A DNA stretch of 39,562 bases, taken from the NCBI GenBank assembly GCA_947475225.1, contig CANJMQ010000035.1, positions 1 to 39,562 of the forward strand, written 5' to 3'. Of the stretch, positions 22,684-30,384 are shown piece by piece (the stretch's first letter is position 1; every line of letters begins with the position of its first letter). The notes under the pieces are model-generated. The model was not told where the DNA came from, searched no databases, and worked only from the letters and a program-made list of their open reading frames with translations. This DNA is from Bradyrhizobiaceae bacterium (GTDB lineage: Bacteria; Pseudomonadota; Alphaproteobacteria; Rhizobiales; Aestuariivirgaceae). Position numbers and translations under genes: made by a program.

Positions 22684-24063
22684 TCATTCGGTGACTGTGA
22701 AGGTACCGATCAGGCCACCGTCGGCCCGTTCCGCCACCAGGGAGTGCAAAGCCCATAGGCCCGGATTGTCGGCAGTAAACGCCAGGCTCACGGTCTGCCC
22801 TGCGGGGACCACCACCGTATCCTGGAAGGGACCCACCTCCGCGCCAAGCACCTGCCAGGCATGGCCGTGGATGTGCAGAGGCTGGGCGAAGGCGGTCTTG
22901 TTGCTAATCTCGAGACGAATTGTTTCACCCCTTTTTGCCGAAAACATCGGCTCGGCGGCGGGGCCGGCCACGCCGTTGATGGCCCAGCCCTTGCCGTTCT
23001 CGAGGAGCGTCCTGAGATCGCGCTCCTCGCCATTGAGCTTCGCGGCGGTGAGGCCGCCCTTGATGCCGCCTTCCAGCGTGAGGGTGACGGCGCGCATCTT
23101 GTCGGGAGCGGAGAGCGGAGCCACCGGGTTGGGCGGCAGCGCAAAATTGTCGGCGATGGCGGCGGGCGCGACGCTGCCCTTCGGGGCCACCAGATAGCCG
23201 ATTTCCGCAATGTCTTCGAACAGGTCAAGGGCGAGGCCGATATCGCCCTCGCTGGCGTTGACGAGCAGATCAGCACGCTCGCCGGGCGCCAGTGCGATGG
23301 ACTTGCCATTGAGCGTCTCGGGCTTAACCGGCTGGCCGTCACGCGCGATCAGCAGCGGGTCCTGCCCCTTGAACAGCAGATACATGGTGCGGACATTGGC
23401 GGCATTGAGGATGCGCAACCGGGTGTAGCTGCCCCTGGCCAGTTCGAGCTTTGGGCGGAATCGATTGTTGATGGTGAACCAATTGCCCAGCCGCCCCTCG
23501 CCCACCATGGCCTCGATATCACCGAAACTGCCCTCGACAGTGCCGTCGTCGGCGAGTTTCCAGTCATCGAGCACCATCACGAGGTCCGTGATGCCGGGAA
23601 TGGGCACCGCCTCCTCCACCACCAGCACGGCCGTGAGACCCATGTCGCGGAGCCGTGACTGGTCCGACATGGGGGCGATCCAGAAAGTGCCGGCATCAGG
23701 TGGCGTGAAGACGCAGTCCACCGCATGGTCGGCACCGGCAGGGACGTTGATGGTCATCAACTCGTTGGGGCCGCGTACACCGAAGAAGTGAAGCCACACC
23801 TCACGGTCGAGATCGTTGATGAACCGGAGTTTCAGTTCCTGACCCTGGCGGGCGCGGATGACGGCGGGGCCAGGCCCCGGCCCCAGCAGCCAGGCCGGGG
23901 TCTTGCCGACGCCGGCCTCGAGAAGGTCGAGCGTCACCTTCTGTGCATGGATTTCGACAAAGCCGTCAGCGGTCAGCACCTGGGATCGCGCCGGCGCCGC
24001 GAGCGACGCAAGGGCCAGCACGCCACCCATCAACTGCCGCCGTGTGATCGTCATGTCATCCAT
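22684..24063 (-). CDS. Multicopper-oxidase-fold protein lacking most copper ligands
   Basis: This 459-residue exported protein has a Tat-type signal (TRRQLMGG near residue 7) and three cupredoxin-like domains of a multicopper oxidase. The four copper motifs are eroded: HWHG is 'HFFG' (H92 kept, second His replaced by F94); the second HxH is 'APM' (A130, M132); the 'HPxHxHGH' motif is 'QPLHIHGH' (type 1 His replaced by Q394, three histidines kept); and HCHxxxH is 'HSLVAER', with no type 1 cysteine. Oxidase activity is therefore unlikely. A structural or binding role, as in copper-free SufI/FtsP of cell division, fits better but is inferred. It lies between the small ORF and panB. Confidence 0.85.
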   Translation of the reverse strand: MDDMTITRRQLMGGVLALASLAAPARSQVLTADGFVEIHAQKVTLDLLEAGVGKTPAWLLGPGPGPAVIRARQGQELKLRFINDLDREVWLHFFGVRGPNELMTINVPAGADHAVDCVFTPPDAGTFWIAPMSDQSRLRDMGLTAVLVVEEAVPIPGITDLVMVLDDWKLADDGTVEGSFGDIEAMVGEGRLGNWFTINNRFRPKLELARGSYTRLRILNAANVRTMYLLFKGQDPLLIARDGQPVKPETLNGKSIALAPGERADLLVNASEGDIGLALDLFEDIAEIGYLVAPKGSVAPAAIADNFALPPNPVAPLSAPDKMRAVTLTLEGGIKGGLTAAKLNGEERDLRTLLENGKGWAINGVAGPAAEPMFSAKRGETIRLEISNKTAFAQPLHIHGHAWQVLGAEVGPFQDTVVVPAGQTVSLAFTADNPGLWALHSLVAERADGGLIGTFTVTE

Positions 24064-24117
24064 CCTTCGGACGACCTCTAGTGCCGACCTGTGGCGGCAA
24101 GATGATGGCGGCGAAGC

Positions 24118-24936
24118 CTAGTCCTTCATCTCGTAGGTATTCTCGGGGCCGGGGAAACTGCGGGCGCGGACTTCTTCGGCATACATGCGGATCGCACCCT
24201 CGATGGCGGCACCAACCTTGCCGAACTCCTTCACGAACTTCGGCACGCGCGGGCTCAAGCCCAGCATGTCCTCCATCACCAGGATCTGGCCATCGCAGGC
24301 AGGCGAAGCGCCGATGCCGATGGTGGGGATGGGAACGGATTTGGTGATCCTGGCGGCCAGCGGCTCGGCAATCGCCTCGAGCACCACGGCGAAGGCGCCG
24401 GCTTCCGTCACCGCCTGCGCATCTTCCTCAATGATGGCCCATTGCTCACGCATGCGGCCTTGCGTCTTGAAGCCGCCAAGGATGTTGATCGACTGCGGGG
24501 TGAGGCCGATATGCGCCATGACCGGAATGCCGCGCTCGGTGAGGAACCGGATCGTCTCCGCCATGCGCTTGCCGCCCTCGAGCTTGATGGCGCCGCATTG
24601 TGTTTCCTTCATCACCACGGCAGCATTGCGGAAGGCCTGGGCAGGGCTCTCCTCGTAGGAGCCGAAGGGCATGTCGACGACAACAAGGGCATGCTTGGCG
24701 CCGCGCATCACGGCGCGACCATGCAAGATCATCAGGTCGAGCGGCACCGGAAGCGTGGACTCGAATCCGTGCATCACCATGCCCAGCGAGTCGCCCACCA
24801 GAAGGAAGTCGACATACTTGTCGGCAATCGCCGCCGTATGGGCGTGGTAGGAGGTGAGCGAAACAATGGGCTCCTTGCCCTTGCGGGCGGTGATCTCCGG
24901 CGCCGTCAGGCGGCGCGTTGCAACATGCTGCGACAT
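24118..24936 (-). CDS. panB: 3-methyl-2-oxobutanoate hydroxymethyltransferase
   Basis: This 272-residue enzyme makes ketopantoate from alpha-ketoisovalerate and 5,10-methylenetetrahydrofolate in pantothenate and coenzyme A synthesis. Signature stretches are '[16 protein letters not shown]', '[13 protein letters not shown]' (metal-binding Asp), '[13 protein letters not shown]', 'GAIKLEGG', '[10 protein letters not shown]' and '[24 protein letters not shown]'. Length and motif order are complete. panC is not adjacent. It is the second gene, on the same strand, after the nnrU pair. Confidence 0.97.
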   Translation of the reverse strand: MSQHVATRRLTAPEITARKGKEPIVSLTSYHAHTAAIADKYVDFLLVGDSLGMVMHGFESTLPVPLDLMILHGRAVMRGAKHALVVVDMPFGSYEESPAQAFRNAAVVMKETQCGAIKLEGGKRMAETIRFLTERGIPVMAHIGLTPQSINILGGFKTQGRMREQWAIIEEDAQAVTEAGAFAVVLEAIAEPLAARITKSVPIPTIGIGASPACDGQILVMEDMLGLSPRVPKFVKEFGKVGAAIEGAIRMYAEEVRARSFPGPENTYEMKD

Positions 24937-24977
24937 GAGTTGAACCCTAGTCCCCCTGCGTCAACCCGGCAAGAGTG

Positions 24978-25538
24978 TCAGTTGAGCTGGAACACCGGCA
25001 CACCGATCAGCGCCATGTGCAACTGCGTCATCACGCCATAGAGCGCGATGCCGCCAAGCACCGAGAGCAGATCATGCCCCTCACGGACCACTGGCGAGGG
25101 GCGCACGCCATTGAGCGTGCCGATGATGATGTGGAGGATGGCATAGACCAAAAAGCCCCCGAACAGGATGATGCTGGCGAGGTCGCCATTGGCCAGCAGG
25201 TGCCCTACGGCCCAGAAGATCGCGGCGAAGGCCATCGGGAAGCGAACCTTCTGCCGCCAGCTGCCGCGGAACAGGAAGATTCCCATGAAGACGAAGGCGA
25301 TCATCGTCAACAGGTAGTTGGCGTGGCGGCCCCACGCCGGCGGTTCATAGACAGACACGAAATCGGATGAGCGCCAGCCCAGCACGATGATGGCGATGCC
25401 GATGATCGAGGCAACACCGAAGAGCGGGCCATAGGCCCTCTCGCCCACCCGCGCCCTGATGCGGGCCTTGAGCGACGGAACGGCCGCCACGAGATGCAGG
25501 GCGGCCGTGAGCAAGACACCAAAGGCGAGAAGCAGCAT
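24978..25538 (-). CDS. NnrU family membrane protein, second copy
   Basis: This 186-residue protein has six or so hydrophobic segments and the NnrU layout: 'LLLAFGVLLTAALHLVAAVPSLKARIRARVGERAYGPLFGVASIIGIAIIVLGW' (in pieces), 'ANYLLTMIAFVFMGIFLF', 'RFPMAFAAIFWAVGHLLANGDLASIILFGGFLVYAI'. NnrU was described near nitric oxide and nitrite reductase genes and is needed for nitrite reduction in Rhodobacter; its biochemical role is unclear. The ATG at 25538 overlaps the stop of the first nnrU gene by one base (TGATG). Confidence 0.85.
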   Translation of the reverse strand: MLLLAFGVLLTAALHLVAAVPSLKARIRARVGERAYGPLFGVASIIGIAIIVLGWRSSDFVSVYEPPAWGRHANYLLTMIAFVFMGIFLFRGSWRQKVRFPMAFAAIFWAVGHLLANGDLASIILFGGFLVYAILHIIIGTLNGVRPSPVVREGHDLLSVLGGIALYGVMTQLHMALIGVPVFQLN

Positions 25539-26101
25539 CAGACCACCGGAATACCGAGAACATAGGGATGGAAGCCGAAGAGGAACACGGCATAGAGCAC
25601 GAGACCGATGACCACGGCCACAATGTCGGAGCGGACGCGGGGAATGTAGTCGGGCCGCTTGCCGCGGACTTCCGACATGATGATGTCGGCAAGTCCGACG
25701 ACGAGGAACGTGCCGAACAGCCACAGGTCGCTGCGTTGGCCGTTGACCAGCAGGTGCCCGCCCGACCACAGCACGATGCCGATCGACATCGGATTGTGCA
25801 GCCACTTCTTCAGATAGCCCTTGCCGTGCGAGGCGCCGACCAGGATGAAGGCGAGGAGCACCATGAGCATGGTGAGGTGCTTCATGCCATAGAGGCCTTC
25901 ATACACCGGATCGGGCACGGCCCGCGCCTGGATGAAGCCCGCGATCATCAGCACGAGGCCGGCCAACGACACGATGCCGTAAAGCGCCTTCCAGGCCTTC
26001 TCACCCATCTGGCTCCGAAAACTGTCGCGCAGGCCGGGAAACAGGATGGAAAAGAGATGGCTGCCGCCGAACAGCAGGCTGCCGATGTAGAGCAGTGTCA
26101 T
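25538..26101 (-). CDS. NnrU family membrane protein, first copy
   Basis: This 187-residue membrane protein starts 'MTLLYIGSLLFGGSHLFSIL', followed by 'FRSQMGEKAWKALYGIVSLAG' and 'LHNPMSIGIVLWSGGHLLVNGQRSDLWLFGTFLVVGL', the core NnrU signature with the GH-L-NG motif. It is clearly related to the next gene (shared GHLL.NG..., GE.A.. and L..FG.FLV..), so the two look like an old tandem duplication acting together. No denitrification gene is in the window, so a link to nitrogen oxides is not supported by context. Confidence 0.88.
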   Translation of the reverse strand: MTLLYIGSLLFGGSHLFSILFPGLRDSFRSQMGEKAWKALYGIVSLAGLVLMIAGFIQARAVPDPVYEGLYGMKHLTMLMVLLAFILVGASHGKGYLKKWLHNPMSIGIVLWSGGHLLVNGQRSDLWLFGTFLVVGLADIIMSEVRGKRPDYIPRVRSDIVAVVIGLVLYAVFLFGFHPYVLGIPVV

Positions 26102-26295
26102 GTCGCGATATCCTTCTATCCCGGAGGACTTGTGCCAGATTTCCCGGGACGATCCAAGCCCGCTCGGCCACGATCTGGTTGCATCTGCCGTATGCGGAGC
26201 AACCGAGTCATGGTATTTCAGCGCTGTTATGGAATCGTTCAGCTTGGCGAATCATGGTGATCGCCGCCTGACGTTGTGCCCTTTAGCTGAATGTC

Positions 26296-26991
26296 ATGCC
26301 CGCACCGCCCACAATCTACATTGTCTGCTCGGACCGTGGCCGAAATGGCAAGACGTTTCTGGCCCGCGTGCTGACCGACCATCTGCTGATCGAAGAGCGA
26401 GATCCATTCTGCTTTGACCTGAGTGCCCCCGAAGGGGCTCTCCGCGCCTATTTCCCCGGCCGTACGGCGCTGATCGACATGAGTGACGAGAAGAGCCGGG
26501 GCAAGCTCTTCGAACTCCTCCTCGCCCGCGCCGGACGTGACTATGTGATCGACGTGCCGAGCCCCCATCTCGCACGCTTCTGCGAGGCGGCAGGCGAGAT
26601 CTCGCTACATGAAGCGGCCCGCGCCAAAGGCTTCCGGCTCTGCGTGCTGTTCATCGTCGACCGCGACCCTGCATCGCTCAAGACGGCGGTGGCGTTGGAG
26701 GAGATGCTGCAGCCTGACCTTCTGGCCCCGGCCGTGAACCGCTTCGTGGGGACATCGCTTCCCGACGGGGTCCCGGGACCTGTCATCATCATCGACAAGA
26801 TCGAGGGAGAGCTTCGCGTTCTCATCACGCAACGGCGCTTCTCACTCCGCAGTTTCCTGCTGGGCGACGAGGCGAGCGTGCCGGCGCGCCTCCGGGCGCC
26901 GCTCAAGAATGTGCTGCATGGGGTGATCGACGGGCTGAGGAACATCGAACCTGCCATGAGCCTTCAGTCGCTGCACGAGGCCGATCTCTGA
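26296..26991 (+). CDS. Orphan P-loop NTPase
   Basis: This 231-residue cytosolic protein has an N-terminal strand and P-loop 'IYIVCSDRGRNGKTFLARVL' (in sequence near residues 7-26), in which GRNGKT stands in for Walker A, and a likely Walker B region 'RTALIDMSD' or 'DYVIDVPSPH'. The SIMIBI-like layout (P-loop followed by 'FDLSAPEGAL') resembles ParA/MinD relatives and a TraL-like group, but the deviant lysine of ParA ('KGGxGKT') is absent. It has no partner gene next to it; the role is unknown. The following gene is 65 bases downstream. Confidence 0.78.
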   Translation: MPAPPTIYIVCSDRGRNGKTFLARVLTDHLLIEERDPFCFDLSAPEGALRAYFPGRTALIDMSDEKSRGKLFELLLARAGRDYVIDVPSPHLARFCEAAGEISLHEAARAKGFRLCVLFIVDRDPASLKTAVALEEMLQPDLLAPAVNRFVGTSLPDGVPGPVIIIDKIEGELRVLITQRRFSLRSFLLGDEASVPARLRAPLKNVLHGVIDGLRNIEPAMSLQSLHEADL

Positions 26992-27056
26992 AATTTGAAT
27001 TTGAACAGCCCCCATCAGCCGACTAGACTGAGCATCGACCCAATCAGGGAGACACC

Positions 27057-27491
27057 ATGAAAAACCTCAAGGCTATGCCCCTCGTTCTTTCCCTGCTCGG
27101 CACTGCTGCAGTCTTTCCAGCCGCTGCACCTTTCGCCGTTGCGCAAGTCACCAACATCGACGTGCAATGGGCGATGTCGTCGATCCAGCAGGCCGGCAAG
27201 CGCGCCAACCAGGTGCCGGGCATCAAGAAGGTCCCGAGCGTCGGCGTCATCCGCCTCGACATTCCGACCATACCCATGTTCAGCGGCGACATTCCCGACT
27301 GGCAGGAATTCAAGATCATGACACAGCGGAACGCGGCCGGTGTCGCCAAGCTGCAGCGAAACCTGGCCGCCAACCCGGTGACCGCAGCCGCACTGGCCAA
27401 GAACCATGTGCGGCCCGGGCAGGTCGCCGGCGTGCAGATCGGCAGCAACGGCGCGCTCAGGCTCTATATCTTCTCCTCCCGCAACTGGTAA
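27057..27491 (+). CDS. Secreted protein of unknown function
   Basis: This 144-residue protein has a clear signal peptide (basic start MKNLK, hydrophobic core 'MPLVLSLLGTAAVFPAAAP', cleavage probably after 'FAVA' near residue 29). The mature part has no cysteine and contains 'NIDVQWAMSSIQQAGKRANQVPGIKKVPSVGVIRLDIP' and 'IPDWQEFKIMTQRNAAGVAKLQRNL', with the ending 'VAGVQIGSNGALRLYIFSS'. I do not recognise the family. GGGAG lies shortly before the ATG. Probably periplasmic. Confidence 0.72.
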   Translation: MKNLKAMPLVLSLLGTAAVFPAAAPFAVAQVTNIDVQWAMSSIQQAGKRANQVPGIKKVPSVGVIRLDIPTIPMFSGDIPDWQEFKIMTQRNAAGVAKLQRNLAANPVTAAALAKNHVRPGQVAGVQIGSNGALRLYIFSSRNW

Positions 27492-27569
27492 CGCAGGCAA
27501 ATACAGTAAGGCGCTGTCCTCGTGGAACGAAGGCAAGGCAAAGAGCGCCTTCATCGACGAAATGACCTA
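27482..27569 (+). pseudogene. Possible remnant of a HAD-type phosphatase
   Basis: Just after the secreted-protein gene, one frame with no start reads 'GNAGKYSKALSSWNEGKAKS' and then 'AFIDEMT' before a stop. 'SWNEG.AKSAI.DF' is the characteristic beginning of a group of exported HAD-family phosphatases in Proteobacteria ('LPSWNDG..K.AI.DFV'). The rest of that protein is missing. This is a short, motif-only resemblance. An eight-base inverted repeat (AAGGCGCT/AGCGCCTT, 27508-27515 and 27544-27551) overlaps it. Confidence 0.3.
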
Positions 27570-27953
27570 GCCGGCGCGCGTTTCCGACGGGGTGGCCTTG
27601 CGCTGCTCCGCGCGGTCGATTTCGAGCTGCAGGAAGAAGTTCAGCGCCGTCCGGATGGTGGCAATGGCGGCGAGCTGACCGATTTCTGACCAGGTGGGGG
27701 CCACAGCGGTGCGCAGAATGTCGGCGGCGAGCAGGAACTCCAGGGCCAGCGCCAGCCACCGCCCGAGCCGAAGCCGCACGTCTTCCTTCGCCTCATGGGA
27801 TGAGGATGAGTCGGCGGGCGAAAAGCTCTGCAGAATCACGATCAGCGTACGGAACACGCCCTCGATCACGGCGATGGCGATGATCAGCGCCGCCATGCCC
27901 TCCGTGATGGTGGAGAGTTGCAGCGTGAGTTCCTTGATGATCTCGGATGTCAT
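27567..27953 (-). CDS. DUF1622 membrane protein
   Basis: This protein of about 128 residues has a membrane segment in 'ITEGMAALIIAIAVIEGVFRTLIVI', a charged middle ('HEAKEDVRLRLGRWLALALEFLLAADIL') and a C-terminal hydrophobic region 'IGQLAAIATIRTALNFFLQLEI'. The blocks 'R..LGRWLALALEFLLAADILRT' and 'A.IRT.LNFFL..EI' are typical of DUF1622, whose function is unknown. An ATG three codons upstream (27962) is an alternative; 27953 has GGGA at good spacing. Its stop codon lies three bases from the end of the HAD-like remnant. Confidence 0.85.
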   Translation of the reverse strand: MTSEIIKELTLQLSTITEGMAALIIAIAVIEGVFRTLIVILQSFSPADSSSSHEAKEDVRLRLGRWLALALEFLLAADILRTAVAPTWSEIGQLAAIATIRTALNFFLQLEIDRAEQRKATPSETRAG

Positions 27954-27976
27954 GGCGGTCATCCCGTTTCAGGCCA

Positions 27977-28417
27977 TCAGCCGATTTGCGCAAAGTTGGC
28001 GTGTGCAACGATCAACCAACCGGCCCCCTGCTTGCGGAAGACCGACAGGCGCGGCGCGAGTGTCTGTACCGGCTTATCACCAATCTTCTGCTCAAGCTTG
28101 AGGGTGTAGCGGGCCACGAGGAGGTCGCCATTGGCTCCAAAGGCTAGGTTCTGGATCTCCGGCTTGCCCTTGAATTTCGGAAGGTTCGCCAGGTAGGTCT
28201 GGCTGTCATAGCCGCTGCCATCAGATCGCAGGATCTGGAACTCCGGGGCGAGGACCTTCGCAACCTTGGTCGGATCATGACTGGCCAGCGCCGACAGCCA
28301 GGCGAAGATCGCTGCCTTCGCATCGGCCTCCGTGCCGCCTGCGGTTGCGGCGACAGGAATGAGCGACGCGCCCGCAAACCCTGTGAGAAGCCCCAGCGCC
28401 ACCTGCCGTTTGTTCAT
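27977..28417 (-). CDS. Exported NTF2-like protein
   Basis: This 146-residue protein has a signal peptide ('MNKRQVALGLLTGFAGASLI' then 'PVAATAGG') and a SnoaL/NTF2-like fold: 'AKAAIFAWLSALASHDPTKVAKVLAPEFQILRSDG', 'YDSQTYLANLP' and 'TLAPRLSVFRKQGAGWLIVAHANFA'. GGAGGA lies four bases before the ATG at 28417; upstream in-frame codons lack a site. It is the second NTF2-like protein of the window, but exported where the first is cytosolic. It precedes the DUF1622 gene on the same strand and may be co-transcribed. Confidence 0.83.
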   Translation of the reverse strand: MNKRQVALGLLTGFAGASLIPVAATAGGTEADAKAAIFAWLSALASHDPTKVAKVLAPEFQILRSDGSGYDSQTYLANLPKFKGKPEIQNLAFGANGDLLVARYTLKLEQKIGDKPVQTLAPRLSVFRKQGAGWLIVAHANFAQIG

Positions 28418-28591
28418 GTCGTCCTCCGCACTGTGCCAACGGCGCGCGTCACCGCCAGATACTGCACTGATCTCTAAATGATCCGGAGGTCGGCCACCAG
28501 ACCAGAAAAACGAACATGTCCCGGGTCCGACGGCGTGGCCTGCTACTCCGGCCATTGACATGGGGGCCAGCCGAGGCGAAGGGTCACTGAC

Positions 28592-28882
28592 ATGCGCCGC
28601 GTCTGTCACATAAGTCTCATGCTGGTTCTTGCGGTTCCATCAGCCGTGCCTGCGGCGGCGAAGGCCAGGACCATCGATTTCCCCTGTCTCAAGAATCGTG
28701 CGGATGGCAGAGTTCTCGTTGATGGCACCGAGTGGGACCTCAAAATGCGCGAACTGGGCTATGTGCTCAAGGATGGCGCCTATGTTCCCTGGAAGGTTCT
28801 GCATTTCGAACAGCAGACAGTGCATGATGATATCTGGGCGGACGGCATGTGTCAGATGAAGCTGCTGCCTGTGGCGCAGTAG
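28592..28882 (+). CDS. Small secreted protein of unknown function
   Basis: This 96-residue protein begins with a signal peptide ('MRRVCHISLMLVLAVPSAVP' with cleavage near AAA/KA). The mature part carries two cysteines ('FPCLKN' and 'GMCQMK') that could form a disulphide, and 'VLVDGTEWDLKMRELGYVLKDGAYVPWKVLHFE'. No family is recognised. No strong ribosome-binding site is visible, so the start is uncertain, but the signal peptide supports a real gene. Confidence 0.55.
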   Translation: MRRVCHISLMLVLAVPSAVPAAAKARTIDFPCLKNRADGRVLVDGTEWDLKMRELGYVLKDGAYVPWKVLHFEQQTVHDDIWADGMCQMKLLPVAQ

Positions 28883-29168
28883 GCACCAAGGCATTCGACC
28901 AGAGCGCGGCGCTCGCTTGACGATCGGTGCGGCAAGGTGGCCAATCAACGACCCATCGACTGCAGATGCGTGTCGTGCGGTGTCGGACACTCCATGCGAA
29001 CTCAACCTTTGATAGTCGTTCAACCGCAGACGGCTACCCCTCAATGACCTGTGATTTTCCTGCAACACGGCAGAACTTTAGCAATAGGTTGCTTGCTCAG
29101 TCGCACCATCTGTTTATCGTCGGTGAGCAGACGCGGTCCATGATCAAGCATCCTTTGGGGACAACCAA

Positions 29169-29936
29169 ATGAATTTCTGTCGTTACCCGGTGCTCGCCGC
29201 CGTCATCCTGCTGTCTGTTTCAGCGAGTTCGATTGCCGCGAGGGCGGCAGACATCGAGGCGCCTGCTGCCGATCTCTGGACCGGTTTTTATCTCGGCGCA
29301 CAGGCAGGCTACCTTTGGGGCACCGGCAGCAACTCAGACGTCTGCGAGTCAGTGACCGGCGAAGGCAGCCTCTGTTTCAGCGACCAGACTGACCAGTATG
29401 ACATTGGCGGCAGCAACTCGGATGGCATCACGGTTGGTGGTTATCTCGGTTACAACTATCGCATCGACTCCTTCGTCATGGGACTTGAGGGCGATTTCAA
29501 CTGGGACAACGCCGAAGGACGCAACAGCATTCTTGGCGGCCTCAACTACAACACCTCACTGAACTGGGATGCCGCGATCCGCGCCCGCTTGGGCGTTATC
29601 CTCAATGAACGCGCCCTGCTCTACGTGACGGGTGGGCCGAGTTGGCTGAGCACCGCGCTTGATACCAATCTGGGCATCACGCCAGCATCACTCGTCAACT
29701 ACAATACTGGCGACTCCAGCACCGAGTTCGGCTGGGTGGTGGGAGCGGGCACCGAGTATTTCGTATCAGATCAACTTTCCATCAAGGCTGAATATCTGCA
29801 CGGGTGGTACAATGACGCCGACCTGAACTTCGCGACGGCCTCAGACGGAGTATCCACGTACAAGACGTACCTCAAGCAGGACCTGCAGACCAACGTCGTG
29901 CGGGCCGGCATCGCCTATCACTTCGGTAGCTTCTGA
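29169..29936 (+). CDS. Outer-membrane beta-barrel protein, copy 1
   Basis: This 255-residue protein has a signal peptide ending in 'AARAADIEAPA' and then the pattern of alphaproteobacterial Omp25/Omp31-like eight-stranded barrels: 'WTGFYLGAQAGYLWG', 'GGYLGYNYRIDSFVMGLEGDFNWDNAEG', 'LNWDAAIRARLG', 'ERALLYVTGGPSW', 'EFGWVVGAGTEYFVSDQLSIKAEYLHGWY' and a C-terminal 'VVRAGIAYHFGSF' ending in phenylalanine, needed for barrel assembly. Family members act in envelope stability. GGGGA lies seven bases before the ATG. A strongly similar copy lies at 31818-32567. Its 3' end overlaps the extended slyX-like frame on the other strand. Confidence 0.92.
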   Translation: MNFCRYPVLAAVILLSVSASSIAARAADIEAPAADLWTGFYLGAQAGYLWGTGSNSDVCESVTGEGSLCFSDQTDQYDIGGSNSDGITVGGYLGYNYRIDSFVMGLEGDFNWDNAEGRNSILGGLNYNTSLNWDAAIRARLGVILNERALLYVTGGPSWLSTALDTNLGITPASLVNYNTGDSSTEFGWVVGAGTEYFVSDQLSIKAEYLHGWYNDADLNFATASDGVSTYKTYLKQDLQTNVVRAGIAYHFGSF

Positions 29937-30247
29937 CACCAGACATTCTCCTGAACGACAAAACCCCGACGCGAGGTGGGGTTTTTCTGTAACTTGGTCA
30001 GGGACCAGTAATGTGGCGGGGACGACTCCGGCGCATCTGAGCGCGCAAGGGCGATGGCATCGAACTCGTCGCGCAGATCGCCGAGGCTCCGCTCGAGTGC
30101 GTCGATTTTCCGCCATTGCACGACGACCATTTGGTTGAGGTCGGCGATCACCTGCTCCTGCTCCGCGATGCGCCACTCGAGATCGGTCAGTCGGCTATGT
30201 GGTTCATCACCAGGTGCACTGCCCCGCCTCGATACTGATAGAGACAT
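29918..30247 (-). CDS. SlyX-like protein that has lost its original start and stop (possible pseudogene)
   Basis: The central 68 residues align without gaps to the slyX gene at 32634-32846, with 46 identical residues ('EQ..VIADLN.MVV.QWRKID.LER' and 'LRDEFDA.A.ARSDAPE..PPHY'). The codon matching the other copy's ATG is GCA here, and the TGA stop is TGG, so translation would run 32 codons further, through the terminator hairpin and 19 bases into the porin gene. The ATG at 30247 adds a short N-terminal extension but has no ribosome-binding site; 30376 is another option. SlyX proteins are short coiled coils of unclear role. Confidence 0.55.
   Translation of the reverse strand: MSLSVSRRGSAPGDEPHSRLTDLEWRIAEQEQVIADLNQMVVVQWRKIDALERSLGDLRDEFDAIALARSDAPESSPPHYWSLTKLQKNPTSRRGFVVQENVWCQKLPK
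29960..29985. terminator. Terminator of the copy 1 porin gene
   Basis: AAAACCCC and GGGGTTTT form a perfect eight-base stem with a ten-base loop and five T residues on the plus side. The A-tract makes it work in both directions, but the minus-strand slyX-like frame now runs through it. Confidence 0.85.
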
Positions 30248-30384
30248 CTTGTCGTGGAGACACGCCGTCTGATGCGTGATCGGCGCAAAAGCTTCCAGAG
30301 GTATTTCGCAGGTGGCAGCGATCGTTTCAAACTCAGCCACAAGAGAGTGGCTCACGTGTTGCTTCTTCAGTATCATGACACACC

